Positions 18,613-32,505 of a DNA stretch of 64,000 nt are shown piece by piece. The stretch is from positions 62,001-126,000 of the forward strand of contig NZ_WSEL01000003.1 in NCBI RefSeq assembly GCF_009758015.1, written 5' to 3'. This DNA comes from Ramlibacter pinisoli. Its GTDB lineage: Bacteria; Pseudomonadota; Gammaproteobacteria; Burkholderiales; Burkholderiaceae_C. How positions within the stretch are numbered: position 1 is the first letter of the stretch; each line of letters starts with the position of its first letter. The position numbers and the translations under genes were made by a program. Below the pieces are notes generated by a model that saw nothing but the letters and a program-made list of their open reading frames with translations, was not told where the DNA came from and ran no database searches.

Positions 18613-19707
18613 TCAGGCCGCCCCCTCGACGAACACCCGGGCGCGGCGCGGCGTCACCACCAGCGTCTCGCCCTCCTTGAACCCCAATTCCCTGAATTGT
18701 TGCGCAGGAATCTGGGCCTCGATGACCGCATCCTTGCCGCTGGGGTTGACGGGTTGGGTGTCGTCGGCGGGAATAAGTTCCAGCCGGGCAATGGGCCCGA
18801 CGACGATCGCGCGACTGAGCTGGACCACGATGCCCCGGGCGCCGGGCGAATAGCGCTGCACGTCCAGGTCGTGCGGGCGCACGTAGGCGAAGGCCTTGGC
18901 GTTCTGCACGTCGGCATGCTCGGGCGCCTCGAGCTGCAGGCCTTCCAGGTGCACCTCGCCCTCGTGGGCGCGGCCGTGGAACATGTTCACGTCGCCCAGG
19001 AAGCCATAGACGAACGGGCTGGCGGGATGGTCCCAGACGTCCTGCGGCGAGCCGACCTGTTCGATGCGGCCGGCGTTCATCAGCACCACCCGGTCGGCCA
19101 CCTCGAGGGCCTCTTCCTGGTCGTGCGTGACAAAGATACTGGTGACGTGCAACTCGTCGTGCAGCCGGCGCAGCCAGCGGCGCAGTTCCTTGCGCACCTT
19201 GGCGTCCAGCGCGCCGAACGGCTCGTCGAGCAGCAGCACCTTGGGCTCCACCGCCAGGGCGCGGGCCAGCGCGATGCGCTGGCGCTGGCCGCCGGACAGC
19301 TGCGACGGGAATCGGTCGGCCAGCCAGTCGAGCTGCACCAGGCCGAGCAGCTCGTGCACCTTCTGGCGGATCTGCGCCTCGGACGGGCGCTGGCCGCGCG
19401 GCTTCACGCGCAGGCCGAAGGCGACGTTCTCGAACACGGTCATGTGCCGGAACAGCGCGTAGTGCTGGAACACGAAGCCCACCTGCCGGTCGCGCACGTG
19501 CACGTCGGTGGTGTCCTCGCCGGCGAACAGGATGCTGCCCGCGTCGGCCGTCTCCAGGCCGGCGATGATGCGCAGCAGCGTGGTCTTGCCGCAGCCCGAC
19601 GGGCCCAGCAGCGCGAGCAGTTCGCCCGAGCCGATGTCGAGCGACACGTCGCGCAGGGCATGGAAGTCGCCGAAGCGCTTGCTGACGTTGCGGATTTCGA
19701 TGCTCAT
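18613..19707 (-). CDS. cysA: Sulfate/thiosulfate ABC transporter ATP-binding protein CysA
   Basis: A 364-residue ATPase that powers sulfate and thiosulfate import. Walker A is GPSGCGKT (35-42), the signature is LSGGQRQR (about 137), Walker B is [12 protein letters not shown] (about 157), and the H-loop is [10 protein letters not shown]. The C-terminal ~120 residues form the TOBE-type regulatory domain ([29 protein letters not shown]). It is last in sbp-cysT-cysW-cysA, separated from cysW by 157 bases of repeat-rich DNA. Control by CysB/Cbl is expected for this operon in proteobacteria but no site was identified. Confidence 0.95.
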   Translation of the reverse strand: MSIEIRNVSKRFGDFHALRDVSLDIGSGELLALLGPSGCGKTTLLRIIAGLETADAGSILFAGEDTTDVHVRDRQVGFVFQHYALFRHMTVFENVAFGLRVKPRGQRPSEAQIRQKVHELLGLVQLDWLADRFPSQLSGGQRQRIALARALAVEPKVLLLDEPFGALDAKVRKELRRWLRRLHDELHVTSIFVTHDQEEALEVADRVVLMNAGRIEQVGSPQDVWDHPASPFVYGFLGDVNMFHGRAHEGEVHLEGLQLEAPEHADVQNAKAFAYVRPHDLDVQRYSPGARGIVVQLSRAIVVGPIARLELIPADDTQPVNPSGKDAVIEAQIPAQQFRELGFKEGETLVVTPRRARVFVEGAA

Positions 19708-19740
19708 GGGAACGCTCTCGATAAGTTGGGAGAAAACGCC

Positions 19741-19850
19741 CTTACGCCGAGGGCGCAGAGGTCTTGCAGAAATCGCAGAAAAGACATGTCGATGATCTGG
19801 CCCCTTCCGCGTCTTCTGCGCTGTTTCTGCGCCTTCTGTGGAAGGGGGGC
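19741..19850. repeat. Imperfect inverted repeat between cysW and cysA
   Basis: The gap has CGCAGA-type direct and inverted motifs (GGGCGCAGAGGTCTTGCAGA, CGTCTTCTGCGCTGTTTCTG) that can pair into a long imperfect hairpin. A related composition occurs at 51121-51270. Its position inside the sulfate operon could attenuate or process the transcript; that role is inferred. Confidence 0.45.
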
Positions 19851-19864
19851 CGTTCCTTCATGCC

Positions 19865-20758
19865 TCAACTCACGGCAGCCTGAGGCCGTTCCATCGGCCC
19901 ATCGGCCGCCGCGGCCATGGCGCGCTCGTGCTGCCACTCGGCAACGCTCTTGATCGCCAGGGTCACCACGGCCAGCAGGGCCAGCAGCGAGGCGACCGCG
20001 AACGCGGCGACCGACTGGTATTCGTTGTAGAGGATCTCGACGTGCAGCGGCATGGTGTTGGTCTGCCCGCGGATGTGGCCGGACACTACCGACACGGCGC
20101 CGAATTCGCCCATGGCGCGGGCGTTGCACAGGATCACGCCGTAGATCAGGCCCCACTTGATGTTGGGCAGGGTCACGTGCCAGAAGGTCTGCCAGCCGTT
20201 GGCCCCCAGCACGATGGCGGCCTGCTCCTCGTCGTTGCCCTGCGCCTGCATCAGCGGAATGAGCTCGCGGGCGATGAAGGGGAAGGTGACGAAGATGGTC
20301 GCCAGCACGATGCCGGGCACGGCGAACACGATCTTGATGTCGTGCGCGGCCAGCCAGGGCCCGAACCAGCCCTGCGCGCCGAAGATCAGCACGTAGATCA
20401 GGCCGGACACGACCGGCGACACCGAGAACGGCAGGTCGACCAGCGTGGTGAGGAAGGCCTTGCCGCGGAACTCGAACTTGGCGATGCACCAGGCCGCGGC
20501 GATGCCGAAGGCCAGGTTCAGCGGCACGGCGATGGCAGCGGTGATCAGCGTCAGGCGGATCGCCGCCCAGGCGTCGGGCTCGCGCAGCGCGTCGAGGTAG
20601 GCACCGGAGCCCTTGCGCAGCGCCTCGGTGAACACCGCCGCCAGCGGCAGCACCAGGAACAGCAGCAGGAACGCCAGCGCGACCCCGATCAGGGTCCACC
20701 GCACCCACGGCGCCTCGGTGGTGATGACGCGCTTGGTCGACAGGTTGCCGGTGCTCAT
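19865..20758 (-). CDS. cysW: Sulfate ABC transporter permease CysW
   Basis: A 297-residue inner-membrane permease with about six helices. The cytoplasmic EAA loop that contacts CysA reads [24 protein letters not shown], and the family stretch [19 protein letters not shown] is present. I chose the ATG at 20758, which overlaps the cysT stop as ATGA, so the two permeases are translationally coupled; the open frame extends upstream without similarity. Together with CysT it forms the sulfate channel. Confidence 0.95.
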   Translation of the reverse strand: MSTGNLSTKRVITTEAPWVRWTLIGVALAFLLLFLVLPLAAVFTEALRKGSGAYLDALREPDAWAAIRLTLITAAIAVPLNLAFGIAAAWCIAKFEFRGKAFLTTLVDLPFSVSPVVSGLIYVLIFGAQGWFGPWLAAHDIKIVFAVPGIVLATIFVTFPFIARELIPLMQAQGNDEEQAAIVLGANGWQTFWHVTLPNIKWGLIYGVILCNARAMGEFGAVSVVSGHIRGQTNTMPLHVEILYNEYQSVAAFAVASLLALLAVVTLAIKSVAEWQHERAMAAAADGPMERPQAAVS

Positions 20759-21639
20759 GCCACCCCCTGCGTCTTGCGTTGCCAGGCCTGCAGCGCATTG
20801 ATGACCAGCAGCAGCGCGAACGAGATGACCAGCATCACGGTGGCCACCGCGGTGGCGCCGGCGTAGTCGTATTGCTCCAGCTTGCCGATGATGATGAGCG
20901 GCGTGATCTCCGAGACCATGGGCATGTTGCCGGCGATGAAGATGACCGAGCCGTACTCCCCCACCGCCCGCGCGAACGCCATGGCGAAGCCGGTGAGCAG
21001 GGCCGGCAGGATGGCCGGCAGGATCACCCGGCTGAAGGTCTGCCAGCGGGTGGCGCCCAGGCACATGGCCGCCTCCTCCAGCTCGCGCTCGGTGTCTTCC
21101 AGCACGGGCTGCACGGTGCGCACCACGAAGGGCAGCCCGATGAAGATGAGGGCGATGACCACGCCGTTGGGGTTGAAGGCCAGCTTGATGCCCAGCGGCT
21201 CGAGGTACTGGCCGATCCAGCCGTTGCCGGCCAGCAGCGCGGTCAGCGAGATGCCGGCCACCGCCGTCGGCAGCGCGAACGGCAGGTCGACCAGCGCGTC
21301 GACGATCTTCTTGCCGGGGAAGGTGTAGCGCACCAGCACCCAGGCTACCAGCAGGCCGAAGAACACGTTGACGATGGCGGCGATGAAGGAGGCGCCGAAC
21401 GTCAGGCGGTAGGACGCCATGACCCGCGGCGAGGAGACCGCGGCGACGAACTGGTCCCAGCTCAGGGTGAAGGTCTTGAAGACCAGCGCCGTGAGCGGGA
21501 TGAGCACGATGAGGCCCAGGTACAGCAGCGTGTACCCGAGCGTGAGGTGGAAGCCCGGCAGCACCCGCTTGCTGCCGCCGCGGCTGCCCTTGGCCGCCGC
21601 TGGAAGGGGCGCGGCCAGACGCGCCGCGGAAGCCGACAT
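20755..21639 (-). CDS. cysT: Sulfate ABC transporter permease CysT (CysU)
   Basis: A 294-residue permease with about six membrane helices after an Ala-rich cytoplasmic N-terminus. Recognisable stretches are [39 protein letters not shown] and the EAA loop [21 protein letters not shown]. It is the partner of CysW. It follows sbp by four bases and overlaps cysW by four, so sbp-cysT-cysW form one tight unit. Confidence 0.95.
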   Translation of the reverse strand: MSASAARLAAPLPAAAKGSRGGSKRVLPGFHLTLGYTLLYLGLIVLIPLTALVFKTFTLSWDQFVAAVSSPRVMASYRLTFGASFIAAIVNVFFGLLVAWVLVRYTFPGKKIVDALVDLPFALPTAVAGISLTALLAGNGWIGQYLEPLGIKLAFNPNGVVIALIFIGLPFVVRTVQPVLEDTERELEEAAMCLGATRWQTFSRVILPAILPALLTGFAMAFARAVGEYGSVIFIAGNMPMVSEITPLIIIGKLEQYDYAGATAVATVMLVISFALLLVINALQAWQRKTQGVA

Positions 21640-21643
21640 GCGC

Positions 21644-22639
21644 TTACTTGACCGTGTAGATCTTGTCGAACTGGCCGCCGTCGTTGAAGTGCACCTTCTG
21701 CGCTTCGCCCAGCGAGCCGAACAGCTCCTGCACCGTGAACAGCTTCACCGGCTTGAAGGTCTTCTCGTACTTGGCCAGGATCTTGGGGTTGCGCGGGCGG
21801 ATGGAATGCTTGGCGGCGATCTCCTGGCCCTCGTCGGAATACAGGAAGTTCAGGTAGGCCTTGGCGAGGTCGCCGGTGCCCTTCTTGGCCACCGTGCGCT
21901 CGACCACCGCCACCGGGTTCTCGGCCACGATGCTGGTGGACGGGTAGACCACGTCGACCTTGCCGTTGCCGAACTCGCGGTTGACCGACTCCACCTCGGA
22001 TTCGAAGGTGATGAGCACGTCGCCGGTGTTGCGCTGCAGGAAGGCGGTGGTGGCATCGCGGCCGCCACGCGCCAGCACCGGCACGTTCTTGTACAGCTTG
22101 GTGAGGAACTCGCGTGCCTGGTCGTCGGTGCCGCCCTTCTTCTTCACCGAGCCCCACGCGGCCAGGTAGGCGTAGCGGCCGTTGCCGCCGGTCTTGGGGT
22201 TGACCACGACCACCTGCACGCCCGGCTTGACCAGGTCGTCCCAGTCCTTGATGCCCTTGGGGTTGCCCTCGCGCACCAGGAACAGCATGGTGCTGGTGGT
22301 GGGCGACGCGTTGTCGGGGAAGCGCTTGGACCAGTCCTTGGCCACCACGCCCTTCTCGGCCAGGAATTCGACGTCGGTGGTGGTGTTCATCGTCACCACG
22401 TCGGCGTCCAGGCCGTCGGCCACGGCGCGCGCCTGGGCACTGGAGCCGGCGTGCGACTGCTCGACCTTCACATCCTTGCCGGTCGCCTTCTTGTAGGCGG
22501 GAACGAAGGCCGCGTTGATGTCCTTGTAGAACTCGCGCGCAACGTCATAGGACACGTTCAGCAGCGTCTGCTGCGCCGAAGCCACGCCGCTGGCGGCCAG
22601 CAGGCCGGCGGCAAGGAGGGTCTTGATCTTGTTCGTCAT
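21644..22639 (-). CDS. sbp: Sulfate-binding periplasmic protein
   Basis: A 331-residue periplasmic receptor for sulfate, first in the sulfate uptake operon. It has a Sec signal peptide (MTNKIKTLLAAGLLAASGVASAQ). The mature part begins TLLNVSYDVAREFYKDINAAF, and the anion-binding segment is QSHAGSSAQARAVADGLDADVV. The C-terminal NDGGQFDKIY is typical. Sbp and CysP are close paralogs and the length (331) fits either; the motifs fit Sbp slightly better. Expression should rise under sulfur limitation. Confidence 0.93.
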   Translation of the reverse strand: MTNKIKTLLAAGLLAASGVASAQQTLLNVSYDVAREFYKDINAAFVPAYKKATGKDVKVEQSHAGSSAQARAVADGLDADVVTMNTTTDVEFLAEKGVVAKDWSKRFPDNASPTTSTMLFLVREGNPKGIKDWDDLVKPGVQVVVVNPKTGGNGRYAYLAAWGSVKKKGGTDDQAREFLTKLYKNVPVLARGGRDATTAFLQRNTGDVLITFESEVESVNREFGNGKVDVVYPSTSIVAENPVAVVERTVAKKGTGDLAKAYLNFLYSDEGQEIAAKHSIRPRNPKILAKYEKTFKPVKLFTVQELFGSLGEAQKVHFNDGGQFDKIYTVK

Positions 22640-22658
22640 GGTGCTTGGATGGGAAAAG

Positions 22659-22680
22659 CGCGAAACCGCCGATTTTCGCG
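22659..22680. promoter_or_regulatory. Inverted repeat upstream of sbp
   Basis: CGCGAAA and TTTCGCG form a 7-bp inverted repeat with an 8-base spacer, ending 20 bases before the sbp start on the minus strand. It could be an operator or a leader hairpin. It does not resemble a CysB site that I can recognise. Confidence 0.35.
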
Positions 22681-22721
22681 TGCTTTCGGGAGACCCGCGG
22701 CGGCCGGGGCTCGCGGCGCGT

Positions 22722-23363
22722 TCAGCGGCCCGGCTGCGCGGTCAGCCGCAGGTACGGCGTGAGGGCGCGCCAGCCGCGGGGAAAGCGCCGGGTCAGCTCG
22801 GCGGGATCCTGCAGGCTGGGCAGGATGACCACGTCGTCGCCGTCGGTCCAGTCGGCCGGGGTGGCCACCTTGTGGCCGTCGGTCAGCTGCAGCGAATCGA
22901 TGACGCGCAGGATCTCGGTGAAGTTGCGGCCGGTGCTGGCAGGGTACGTGAGCGTGGCGCGGATGACCTTCTTCGGGTCGATGATGAACACGCTGCGCAC
23001 GGTGGCATTGGCCAGTGCGTTCGGGTGGATCATGTCGTACAGCAGCGCGACCTTGCGGTCGCCGTCGGCCAGGATCGGGAAGCCCACGGCCGCGCCCTGG
23101 GTCTCCTCGATGTCGCCCACCCACTGCCGGTGCGACTCGAGCGGATCGACGCTCACCGCGATGGGCTTGACGCCGCGCCGCGCGAACTCGCCGGCCAGCG
23201 CGGCCGTGCGGCCGAGCTCGGTGGTGCACACCGGCGTGAAGTCAGCCGGATGCGAGATCAGCACCACCCATGCGGCGCCTGCCCAGGCATGGAACGAGAT
23301 CGGGCCCGAGGTGGAGTCCTGCTGGAAGTCGGGGGCGATATCGCCCAGCCGCAAGGTGGCCAT
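22722..23363 (-). CDS. 1-Cys peroxiredoxin (Prx6 type)
   Basis: A 213-residue peroxidase that reduces hydrogen peroxide and organic peroxides. The peroxidatic cysteine is Cys46 in HPADFTPVCTTELG, the canonical Prx motif. The C-terminal extension VATPADWTDGDDVVILPSL is typical of the Prx6/1-Cys group, and no resolving cysteine is evident. It lies downstream of pobR on the same strand and ends 82 bases before sbp. Length is normal for Prx6 types. Confidence 0.93.
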   Translation of the reverse strand: MATLRLGDIAPDFQQDSTSGPISFHAWAGAAWVVLISHPADFTPVCTTELGRTAALAGEFARRGVKPIAVSVDPLESHRQWVGDIEETQGAAVGFPILADGDRKVALLYDMIHPNALANATVRSVFIIDPKKVIRATLTYPASTGRNFTEILRVIDSLQLTDGHKVATPADWTDGDDVVILPSLQDPAELTRRFPRGWRALTPYLRLTAQPGR

Positions 23364-23405
23364 GGATGCACATTCCGTATAAGGGGACTCGGAATTGTGG
23401 TGGCT

Positions 23406-25511
<2,106 letters not shown>

Positions 25512-25524
25512 GGAGGGCTTGACC

Positions 25525-25722
25525 GGGCATCCATCTCCCAAGCCGCGCCGCACCCGATTCGCATTCGGGAGATGGATTGCGGGTCAAGCCCGCAATGACG
25601 ATGCCGGGGAAGCACCACGAAAAAGAGGACTCGTCATGCCGGGCCTGACCCGGCATCCATCTCCCAATCCACGCCGCACCCGTTTCGCGTTCAGGAGATG
25701 GATTGCGGGTCGAGCCCGCAAT
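25525..25722. repeat. Two composite REP units after pobA
   Basis: The 273-bp gap between pobA and the CoA-transferase gene consists largely of two copies of the composite repeat. Each has CCATCTCC, a variable ~30-base segment, GGAGATGG and an ATTGCGGG/CCCGCAAT palindrome. The second copy also has a leading ATGCCGGG/CCCGGCAT palindrome (25636-25656). No coding potential was seen. Confidence 0.75.
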
Positions 25723-25784
25723 GACTGGGTCTGGATGACCGAGCGGCAAGAGGCGGCCGCCGCCGCTCTGCTAGCCTGTCGCCC

Positions 25785-26678
25785 ATGGCCGCCCTGCCCC
25801 CGCCCCTCGCCCAGGTCCGCATCGTCAGCCTGGCCTTGAACCTGCCCGGACCGGCGGCGCTGATGCGCTGCCGGCGCTTCGGCGCGACCTGCGTCAAGGT
25901 CGAGCCGCCGGCGGGCGATCCCATGCGCAGCTACAACCCGGCCGCCTACGCGGAACTGCACGAGGGCATCCAGGTGCGCAGCGCCGACCTGAAAGCGCCG
26001 GAGGGCCAGGCCGCGCTGCACAAGGAGCTGGCCCGGGCAGACATCCTGCTCACCTCGTTCCGGCCGTCGGCGCTGAAGAAGCTCGGGCTCGAGTGGGCGC
26101 AGCTGCACAGCCGCTACCCCTCGCTGTGCCACGTCGCCATCGTCGGCGCGCCGGGTGCCGGGGCCGAGGTGCCCGGGCACGACCTCACCTATGTCGCCGA
26201 GCAGGGACTGGTGAACGGCACCGACCTGCCGGCCACGCTGTTCGCCGACATGGCGGGCTCGCTGATGGCCAGCGAGGCCGTGTTCCAGGCCGCCTTGCTG
26301 CAGGCCGAGCGCTACGCCGGCACCGGCGACAACCACCCGGTCGGCCGCTACCTCGAGGTCGCCCTGTCGGAGGCCGCACGCTACCTGGCCCTGCCGCGCC
26401 ACTGGGGCCTGACGCAGCCCAGCGGCGCCGTTGGCGGGGCGCATGCCGGCTACCGGGTCTATCGCTGCAAGGATGGCCGGGTCGCGGTGGCCGCCCTGGA
26501 GCCGCACTTCGCCGCCGCCCTGGGAACCGCAGCGGAGATCGAGGCCCCCAGCCTGGAAGCGATGGCCGCGCCGGCGACCCATGCGGCCATCGCCGCCTTC
26601 TTCGCCCGCCGCACCCGCGCCGAGCTGGACCGGCTGGCGGCCGAGAAGGACATTCCGCTGCACACCCTGGCGGACTGA
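25785..26678 (+). CDS. Short CaiB/BaiF class III CoA-transferase family protein
   Basis: A 297-residue protein of the family III CoA-transferases (CaiB, BaiF, alpha-methylacyl-CoA racemase). The N-terminal domain matches [36 protein letters not shown], and [17 protein letters not shown] is typical. In most members an aspartate after the AADLKAP-like segment is the nucleophile; here the region [29 protein letters not shown] contains the expected Asp (FAD). The protein is 60-100 residues shorter than classic members, missing part of the C-terminus. It could be a racemase/transferase or an inactive derivative. Confidence 0.8.
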   Translation: MAALPPPLAQVRIVSLALNLPGPAALMRCRRFGATCVKVEPPAGDPMRSYNPAAYAELHEGIQVRSADLKAPEGQAALHKELARADILLTSFRPSALKKLGLEWAQLHSRYPSLCHVAIVGAPGAGAEVPGHDLTYVAEQGLVNGTDLPATLFADMAGSLMASEAVFQAALLQAERYAGTGDNHPVGRYLEVALSEAARYLALPRHWGLTQPSGAVGGAHAGYRVYRCKDGRVAVAALEPHFAAALGTAAEIEAPSLEAMAAPATHAAIAAFFARRTRAELDRLAAEKDIPLHTLAD

Positions 26679-26715
26679 AGCGGTCGCATGGCCGCCGCAG
26701 TGGGCGGCCAGGATC

Positions 26716-29031
<2,316 letters not shown>

Positions 29032-29119
29032 GACTGGGGTCCGGGGGGAGAACCCATGATTGTACGGACCACCCCCTGCGAACGCCGCATGGCGGCGGGG
29101 TGTCCCTGCCCCGCGAAGG

Positions 29120-29407
29120 TCACTTCTCCTTCTTGGGCAGCTTGCCCCGGGCGGCGTCGAGTTCCTTCGGGCCGGCCTCGACATTGGGCCCATCCGGATA
29201 GCTCTGCGGGCCCTTGGCGATGCCGGGCCTGGCCGGGCCGCCCTTCACGCCGGCCGGCATGTCGGGCGCGGCCTGCCCCAGCAGGTCGTTGCCGGCGGGT
29301 GCGTCGTCCTGCGACGCGCCCTCGCCCATCGTCGTGTGCGTGGGATCGCCGTCATGGTTCTCGTTGCTGCCGTGGGCCGGGCCCCGGCCGATGCTGGTGC
29401 CGCTCAT
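29120..29407 (-). CDS. Small hydrophilic protein of unknown function
   Basis: A 95-residue protein starting [21 protein letters not shown], rich in Gly, Pro, Asp and Asn, and ending GKLPKKEK. It has no signal peptide or membrane helix and is probably intrinsically disordered. I chose the ATG at 29407 because GGAG lies nine bases upstream; a start at 29422 is possible. It is divergent from the DUF924 gene. I do not recognise a family. Confidence 0.6.
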   Translation of the reverse strand: MSGTSIGRGPAHGSNENHDGDPTHTTMGEGASQDDAPAGNDLLGQAAPDMPAGVKGGPARPGIAKGPQSYPDGPNVEAGPKELDAARGKLPKKEK

Positions 29408-29490
29408 GATTGCGCTCTCCATCGGTACGATCGGGCAACTCTAGGCCGCAGCCCGGCACGTGGGTGTAGGCGCACCGCTACGATGCACCG

Positions 29491-30042
29491 ATGGCCGAAC
29501 CGCTCCCCACCGCCGAGGACGTGATCCGCTTCTGGACCGCGGCCGGCCGCTCGCGCTGGTTCCGCAAGGACGCCGCCTTCGATGCCGACTTCCGCGCCCG
29601 TTTCCTGCGGGCGCACGAGGCGGCCGCGCGCGGCGAACTGGACTCGTGGCTGGCAACGCCAGACGGCGCCCTCGCGCTGCTGGTGCTGCTGGACCAGTTC
29701 CCGCGCAATGCCTTCCGCGGCACGGCGCGCGTGTACGCCACCGACGCCCTGGCCCGCAACGTGACCGACGAGGCCATCGCCCGCGGGCACGACGCCCACG
29801 CCGCCAGCGACGACCTGCGCAATTTCTTCTACCTGCCGTTCATGCATTCCGAGTGGCTGCCCGACCAGGACCGTGCCCTGCAGCTGTGCCAGCGCCTGAC
29901 CACCGACGCCGGCCGGCATGCGCACGTGCACCGGGACGTGGTCGCGCGGTTCGGCCGCTTCCCGCACCGCAACCCGCTGCTGGGGCGGCTGAACACGCCC
30001 GAGGAACAGGCCTTCCTCGACGGCGGCGGTTTCGCCGGCTGA
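29491..30042 (+). CDS. DUF924 family protein
   Basis: A 183-residue protein of the DUF924 family (YPO3740-like, alpha-helical, TPR-like fold). The diagnostic segments are DVIRFWTAAGRSRWFRKDAAFD at the N-terminus, LLVLLDQFPRNAFRGTARVYATD in the centre, and FFYLPFMHSEWLPDQDRALQL and RFGRFPHRNPLLGR later. Function is unknown across the family. It is convergent with the glutathione S-transferase gene, nine bases apart. Confidence 0.93.
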   Translation: MAEPLPTAEDVIRFWTAAGRSRWFRKDAAFDADFRARFLRAHEAAARGELDSWLATPDGALALLVLLDQFPRNAFRGTARVYATDALARNVTDEAIARGHDAHAASDDLRNFFYLPFMHSEWLPDQDRALQLCQRLTTDAGRHAHVHRDVVARFGRFPHRNPLLGRLNTPEEQAFLDGGGFAG

Positions 30043-30051
30043 CCCGCGCGC

Positions 30052-30792
30052 TCAGCCGTCCAGCTCCGGATAGCTGCGGAAGATGCCTTCCTCGTTGAAG
30101 GGAATGCGGCGCTCGCTCGCCAGATAGGCGGCCAGCCGCTTGTGGCGCGGCACCCCGGCGTGCAGGGCGGCCACATGCGGCACCTTCTTCAGCACCCGCC
30201 GCGTGGCCTTGGGCAGCGCGTACAGCAGGCCATCGACCACCTGGAACAGCGACAGGTCGGCGTACGACAGGCGGCCGCCAACCAGCCGCGGCACCTCGGC
30301 GCCCGCATTGCGCGGGTTGCGCTCCAGGACCGCTTCGCACCACTGCAGGAACTTGGGGATCCGGTTGCGCCGGAAATCCTGCGCCCGCCGCAACGCCTCG
30401 GCCTTCTGGTCCTCGTAGTAGAGGCTGCTGCCGATCGGGTGGTGCACGTCGTGCGCCTCGGTGACCAGGTCGGCCAGGGTCAGCTGGATCTGGTGGGTCC
30501 ACAGCTGGTCGGCCTCGGACGCGGCGACCAGCTTCAGCCGCGGGCCCAGGTACTGCAGGATGGCAGCGGTCTGGCCGATCACGCGACGGCCGTCGACCAG
30601 GAACGGGCAGGCGAACGGCGGCCGGGCCACGTCCTGGCCCTCCAGCACGGCCAGCATGGCCGCCATGCCCTGCCCCTGGGCCTGCGGCCCGCGGGCGACG
30701 TCCACATATGGCGCGCCGGCGGCCTCCAGCGCGAGCCGGACGAATTCACCGCGGCCCTGGATGCCGGGCCAGTAGTGCAGTTGGTAAGCCAT
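30052..30792 (-). CDS. Glutathione S-transferase family protein
   Basis: A 246-residue GST. The N-terminal thioredoxin-fold domain reads YQLHYWPGIQGRGEFVRLALEAAG, with cis-Pro in PFACPFLVDGRRVIGQTAAIL (about residue 65). The C-terminal helical domain contains GGRLSYADLSLFQVVDGL, with the conserved Asp of the N-capping box. I chose the ATG at 30792, which begins the GST fold; the longer frame upstream has no homology. It may detoxify electrophiles; the substrate is unknown. Confidence 0.9.
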   Translation of the reverse strand: MAYQLHYWPGIQGRGEFVRLALEAAGAPYVDVARGPQAQGQGMAAMLAVLEGQDVARPPFACPFLVDGRRVIGQTAAILQYLGPRLKLVAASEADQLWTHQIQLTLADLVTEAHDVHHPIGSSLYYEDQKAEALRRAQDFRRNRIPKFLQWCEAVLERNPRNAGAEVPRLVGGRLSYADLSLFQVVDGLLYALPKATRRVLKKVPHVAALHAGVPRHKRLAAYLASERRIPFNEEGIFRSYPELDG

Positions 30793-30838
30793 GCCACGGT
30801 GTGGGCCGCGCGCCGGCGCGGGGCCGGCGGTGGCCGCG

Positions 30839-31213
30839 TCAGTGCAGCGGCGCGGCGGCGGCCTGGGTGCCGACGTCGTAGGCACCGAACTTGCGCAGCA
30901 GCGCCGGCGCCCGGTCGACCACCATCGGGTCGGTGACGCGCGCCACCAGCATGGTCGCGCCCCGCTCGATCGCCTCCGTGACGATGTCGACGTGGTGGTA
31001 GTCGACGTTGGTGCGCACCAGGTCGGCGAACATCCGGCCGACCGACCCCAGCACGGAGTTGTTGCCGATGGTGCGACTGCGGTCCAGGCCCTTCAGGCGC
31101 GCCAGGTCGCTCTCGATGTGCACGTCGTCCAGGAGCACGCCTGCCTTGGCGAGCTCCTTCACGGCCTTCTGCGCGATGTGGCCGTTCTCGAAGGCGGCGA
31201 GGATGGTGGTCAT
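30839..31213 (-). CDS. Small conserved protein of unknown function (stress-type)
   Basis: A 124-residue soluble protein beginning MTTILAAFENGHIAQKAVKEL, with a strong GGAGG six bases upstream. The pattern of an initial beta-strand, then AGVLLDDVHIESDL, recalls proteins annotated as general stress (YflT-like, heat-induced) in which a short helix follows the first strand. A central NNSVLGSVGRMFADL might be the segment that in larger relatives is a glycine-rich linker. It is in the same direction as, and 31 bases downstream of, the exonuclease III gene. Confidence 0.7.
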   Translation of the reverse strand: MTTILAAFENGHIAQKAVKELAKAGVLLDDVHIESDLARLKGLDRSRTIGNNSVLGSVGRMFADLVRTNVDYHHVDIVTEAIERGATMLVARVTDPMVVDRAPALLRKFGAYDVGTQAAAAPLH

Positions 31214-31244
31214 GGAAGTCCTCCGTGGTGATGGTGTGGAGTGG

Positions 31245-32042
31245 TCAGCGCGGACGGCCCGCAAGCCGGCCGAGGTCGAGTTGCACCCACGTCGGCGCGT
31301 GGTCGCTGGCGTGCGGTTGCCCGCGCACCCAGGTGTCGACACCGGCCGCCTGCAGGCAGGACGACAGCTCGTCGCTGAGCAGCAGGTGGTCGATGCGAAG
31401 CCCGGAGTTCTTCTCCCAGTGCTGGCGGAAGTAGTCCCAGAAGGTGTAGATCGCCTCCTGTGGATGAAGTTTGCGGATCGCATCGGTCCAGCCCTGGCCC
31501 AGCAGACGCTCCCAGCAGGCGCGGCTTTCGGGCTGCAGCAGTGCGTCCTTGCGCCAGGAACGCGGGTTGTAGATGTCGAAGTCGGTCGGCACCACGTTCC
31601 AGTCGCCCGCCATCACCACCGGGTGCCGGCTGCGCCACAGCGCCTGCGCATGCTGGAGCAGGCGCTCGAACCAGGACAGCTTGTAGTCGAACTTGGGCCC
31701 CGGCTGCGGGTTGCCATTGGGCAGGTAGAGGCAGGCGACCACGATGCCGTCGACCGCCGCCTCCAGGTAGCGGCTCTGCTCGTCACCGGGGTCGCCCGGC
31801 AACTCGCGCCGGATCTCCACCGCCTCGCCGCCGCGGGTCAGGATGGCCACGCCGTTCCACGATCGCTGGCCCTTCCACAAGGCGTGGTAGCCGGCCTCGC
31901 GCAACTCGGCCTGGGGGAACACCCCGTCGAGCGCCTTCAGCTCCTGCAGGCAGGCCACGTCGGGTTGCTCGCGCTGCAGCCACTCCAGCAGGTTCGGCAA
32001 CCGGCTCTTGATGCCATTGACGTTGAAGGTGGCGATCTTCAC
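31245..32042 (-). CDS. xthA: Exodeoxyribonuclease III
   Basis: A 265-residue AP endonuclease/3'-exonuclease. It begins MKIATFNVNGIKSRLPNLLEWL. The metal ligand Glu is in CLQELKA (about residue 34), and the active-site pair is in GDWNVVPTDFDIYNP. The catalytic His/Asp is in ASDHAPTWVQL near the C-terminus. It acts in base-excision repair. Length is normal for the family. On the minus strand upstream is a CGTAGGAC/GTCCTACG inverted pair. Confidence 0.95.
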   Translation of the reverse strand: MKIATFNVNGIKSRLPNLLEWLQREQPDVACLQELKALDGVFPQAELREAGYHALWKGQRSWNGVAILTRGGEAVEIRRELPGDPGDEQSRYLEAAVDGIVVACLYLPNGNPQPGPKFDYKLSWFERLLQHAQALWRSRHPVVMAGDWNVVPTDFDIYNPRSWRKDALLQPESRACWERLLGQGWTDAIRKLHPQEAIYTFWDYFRQHWEKNSGLRIDHLLLSDELSSCLQAAGVDTWVRGQPHASDHAPTWVQLDLGRLAGRPR

Positions 32043-32078
32043 GGCGCGACCATGATCGCGCCGGCGCCGCCGGGCTCC

Positions 32079-32114
32079 CGTAGGACCGCGCCCCGACGGC
32101 GGTCATGTCCTACG
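32079..32114. promoter_or_regulatory. Inverted pair of an 8-bp motif upstream of xthA
   Basis: CGTAGGAC (32079-32086) and GTCCTACG (32107-32114) form an 8-bp inverted repeat with a 20-base spacer, 37-72 bases upstream of xthA. The GTAGGA core recurs in several short gaps of this region (see findings). It could be an operator or a terminator of the small gene upstream. Confidence 0.4.
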
Positions 32115-32121
32115 GCGATCG

Positions 32122-32361
32122 TCAGCTCTGCCTCGGCAGGATGGCGCGCTTCTTCACGCGCGTGCGGCGGAAGGCTTCAGCGCCGCCGCTGCCGCCGCCA
32201 TCCGGGAAGTCGTGCGGGTCGAGCGGTCCGCGGCGCTTGAGCGGCTGCTCGACGATGGTGCTCGCCGTGCTCTCGCCATGGTCGGGCTTGGCCGGCACGG
32301 ACTTCGTGGCGTCGGGGCCGCGCCTGGCGCGGCTGGGGCTGGTGGACTGGTTGGAAGACAT
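32122..32361 (-). CDS. Small basic protein of unknown function
   Basis: A 79-residue frame beginning MSSNQSTSPSRARRGPDATK, with a mid-section PLDPHDFPDGGGSGGAEAFR and a strongly basic end (RRTRVKKRAILPRQS). No domain is recognised and no good ribosome binding site is visible; an upstream ATG at 32385 is an alternative. Its amino-acid use (frequent Lys, Asp, Phe in the second half) looks protein-like. Moderate to low confidence that it is a gene. Confidence 0.45.
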   Translation of the reverse strand: MSSNQSTSPSRARRGPDATKSVPAKPDHGESTASTIVEQPLKRRGPLDPHDFPDGGGSGGAEAFRRTRVKKRAILPRQS

Positions 32362-32505
32362 GGCGATCGGGTTCAACGCCTGCATGGTGGCGCAGCGTGC
32401 CGTGGGCCGCTGTCGGTCCAGCGTCGCGGGTGACGTAGGACCCAGGGGGCAGGTCGGCAAGCGACGAACGGCCGAACTCCCGCGCTGGCGGCCGGTCCAA
32501 CCGGG

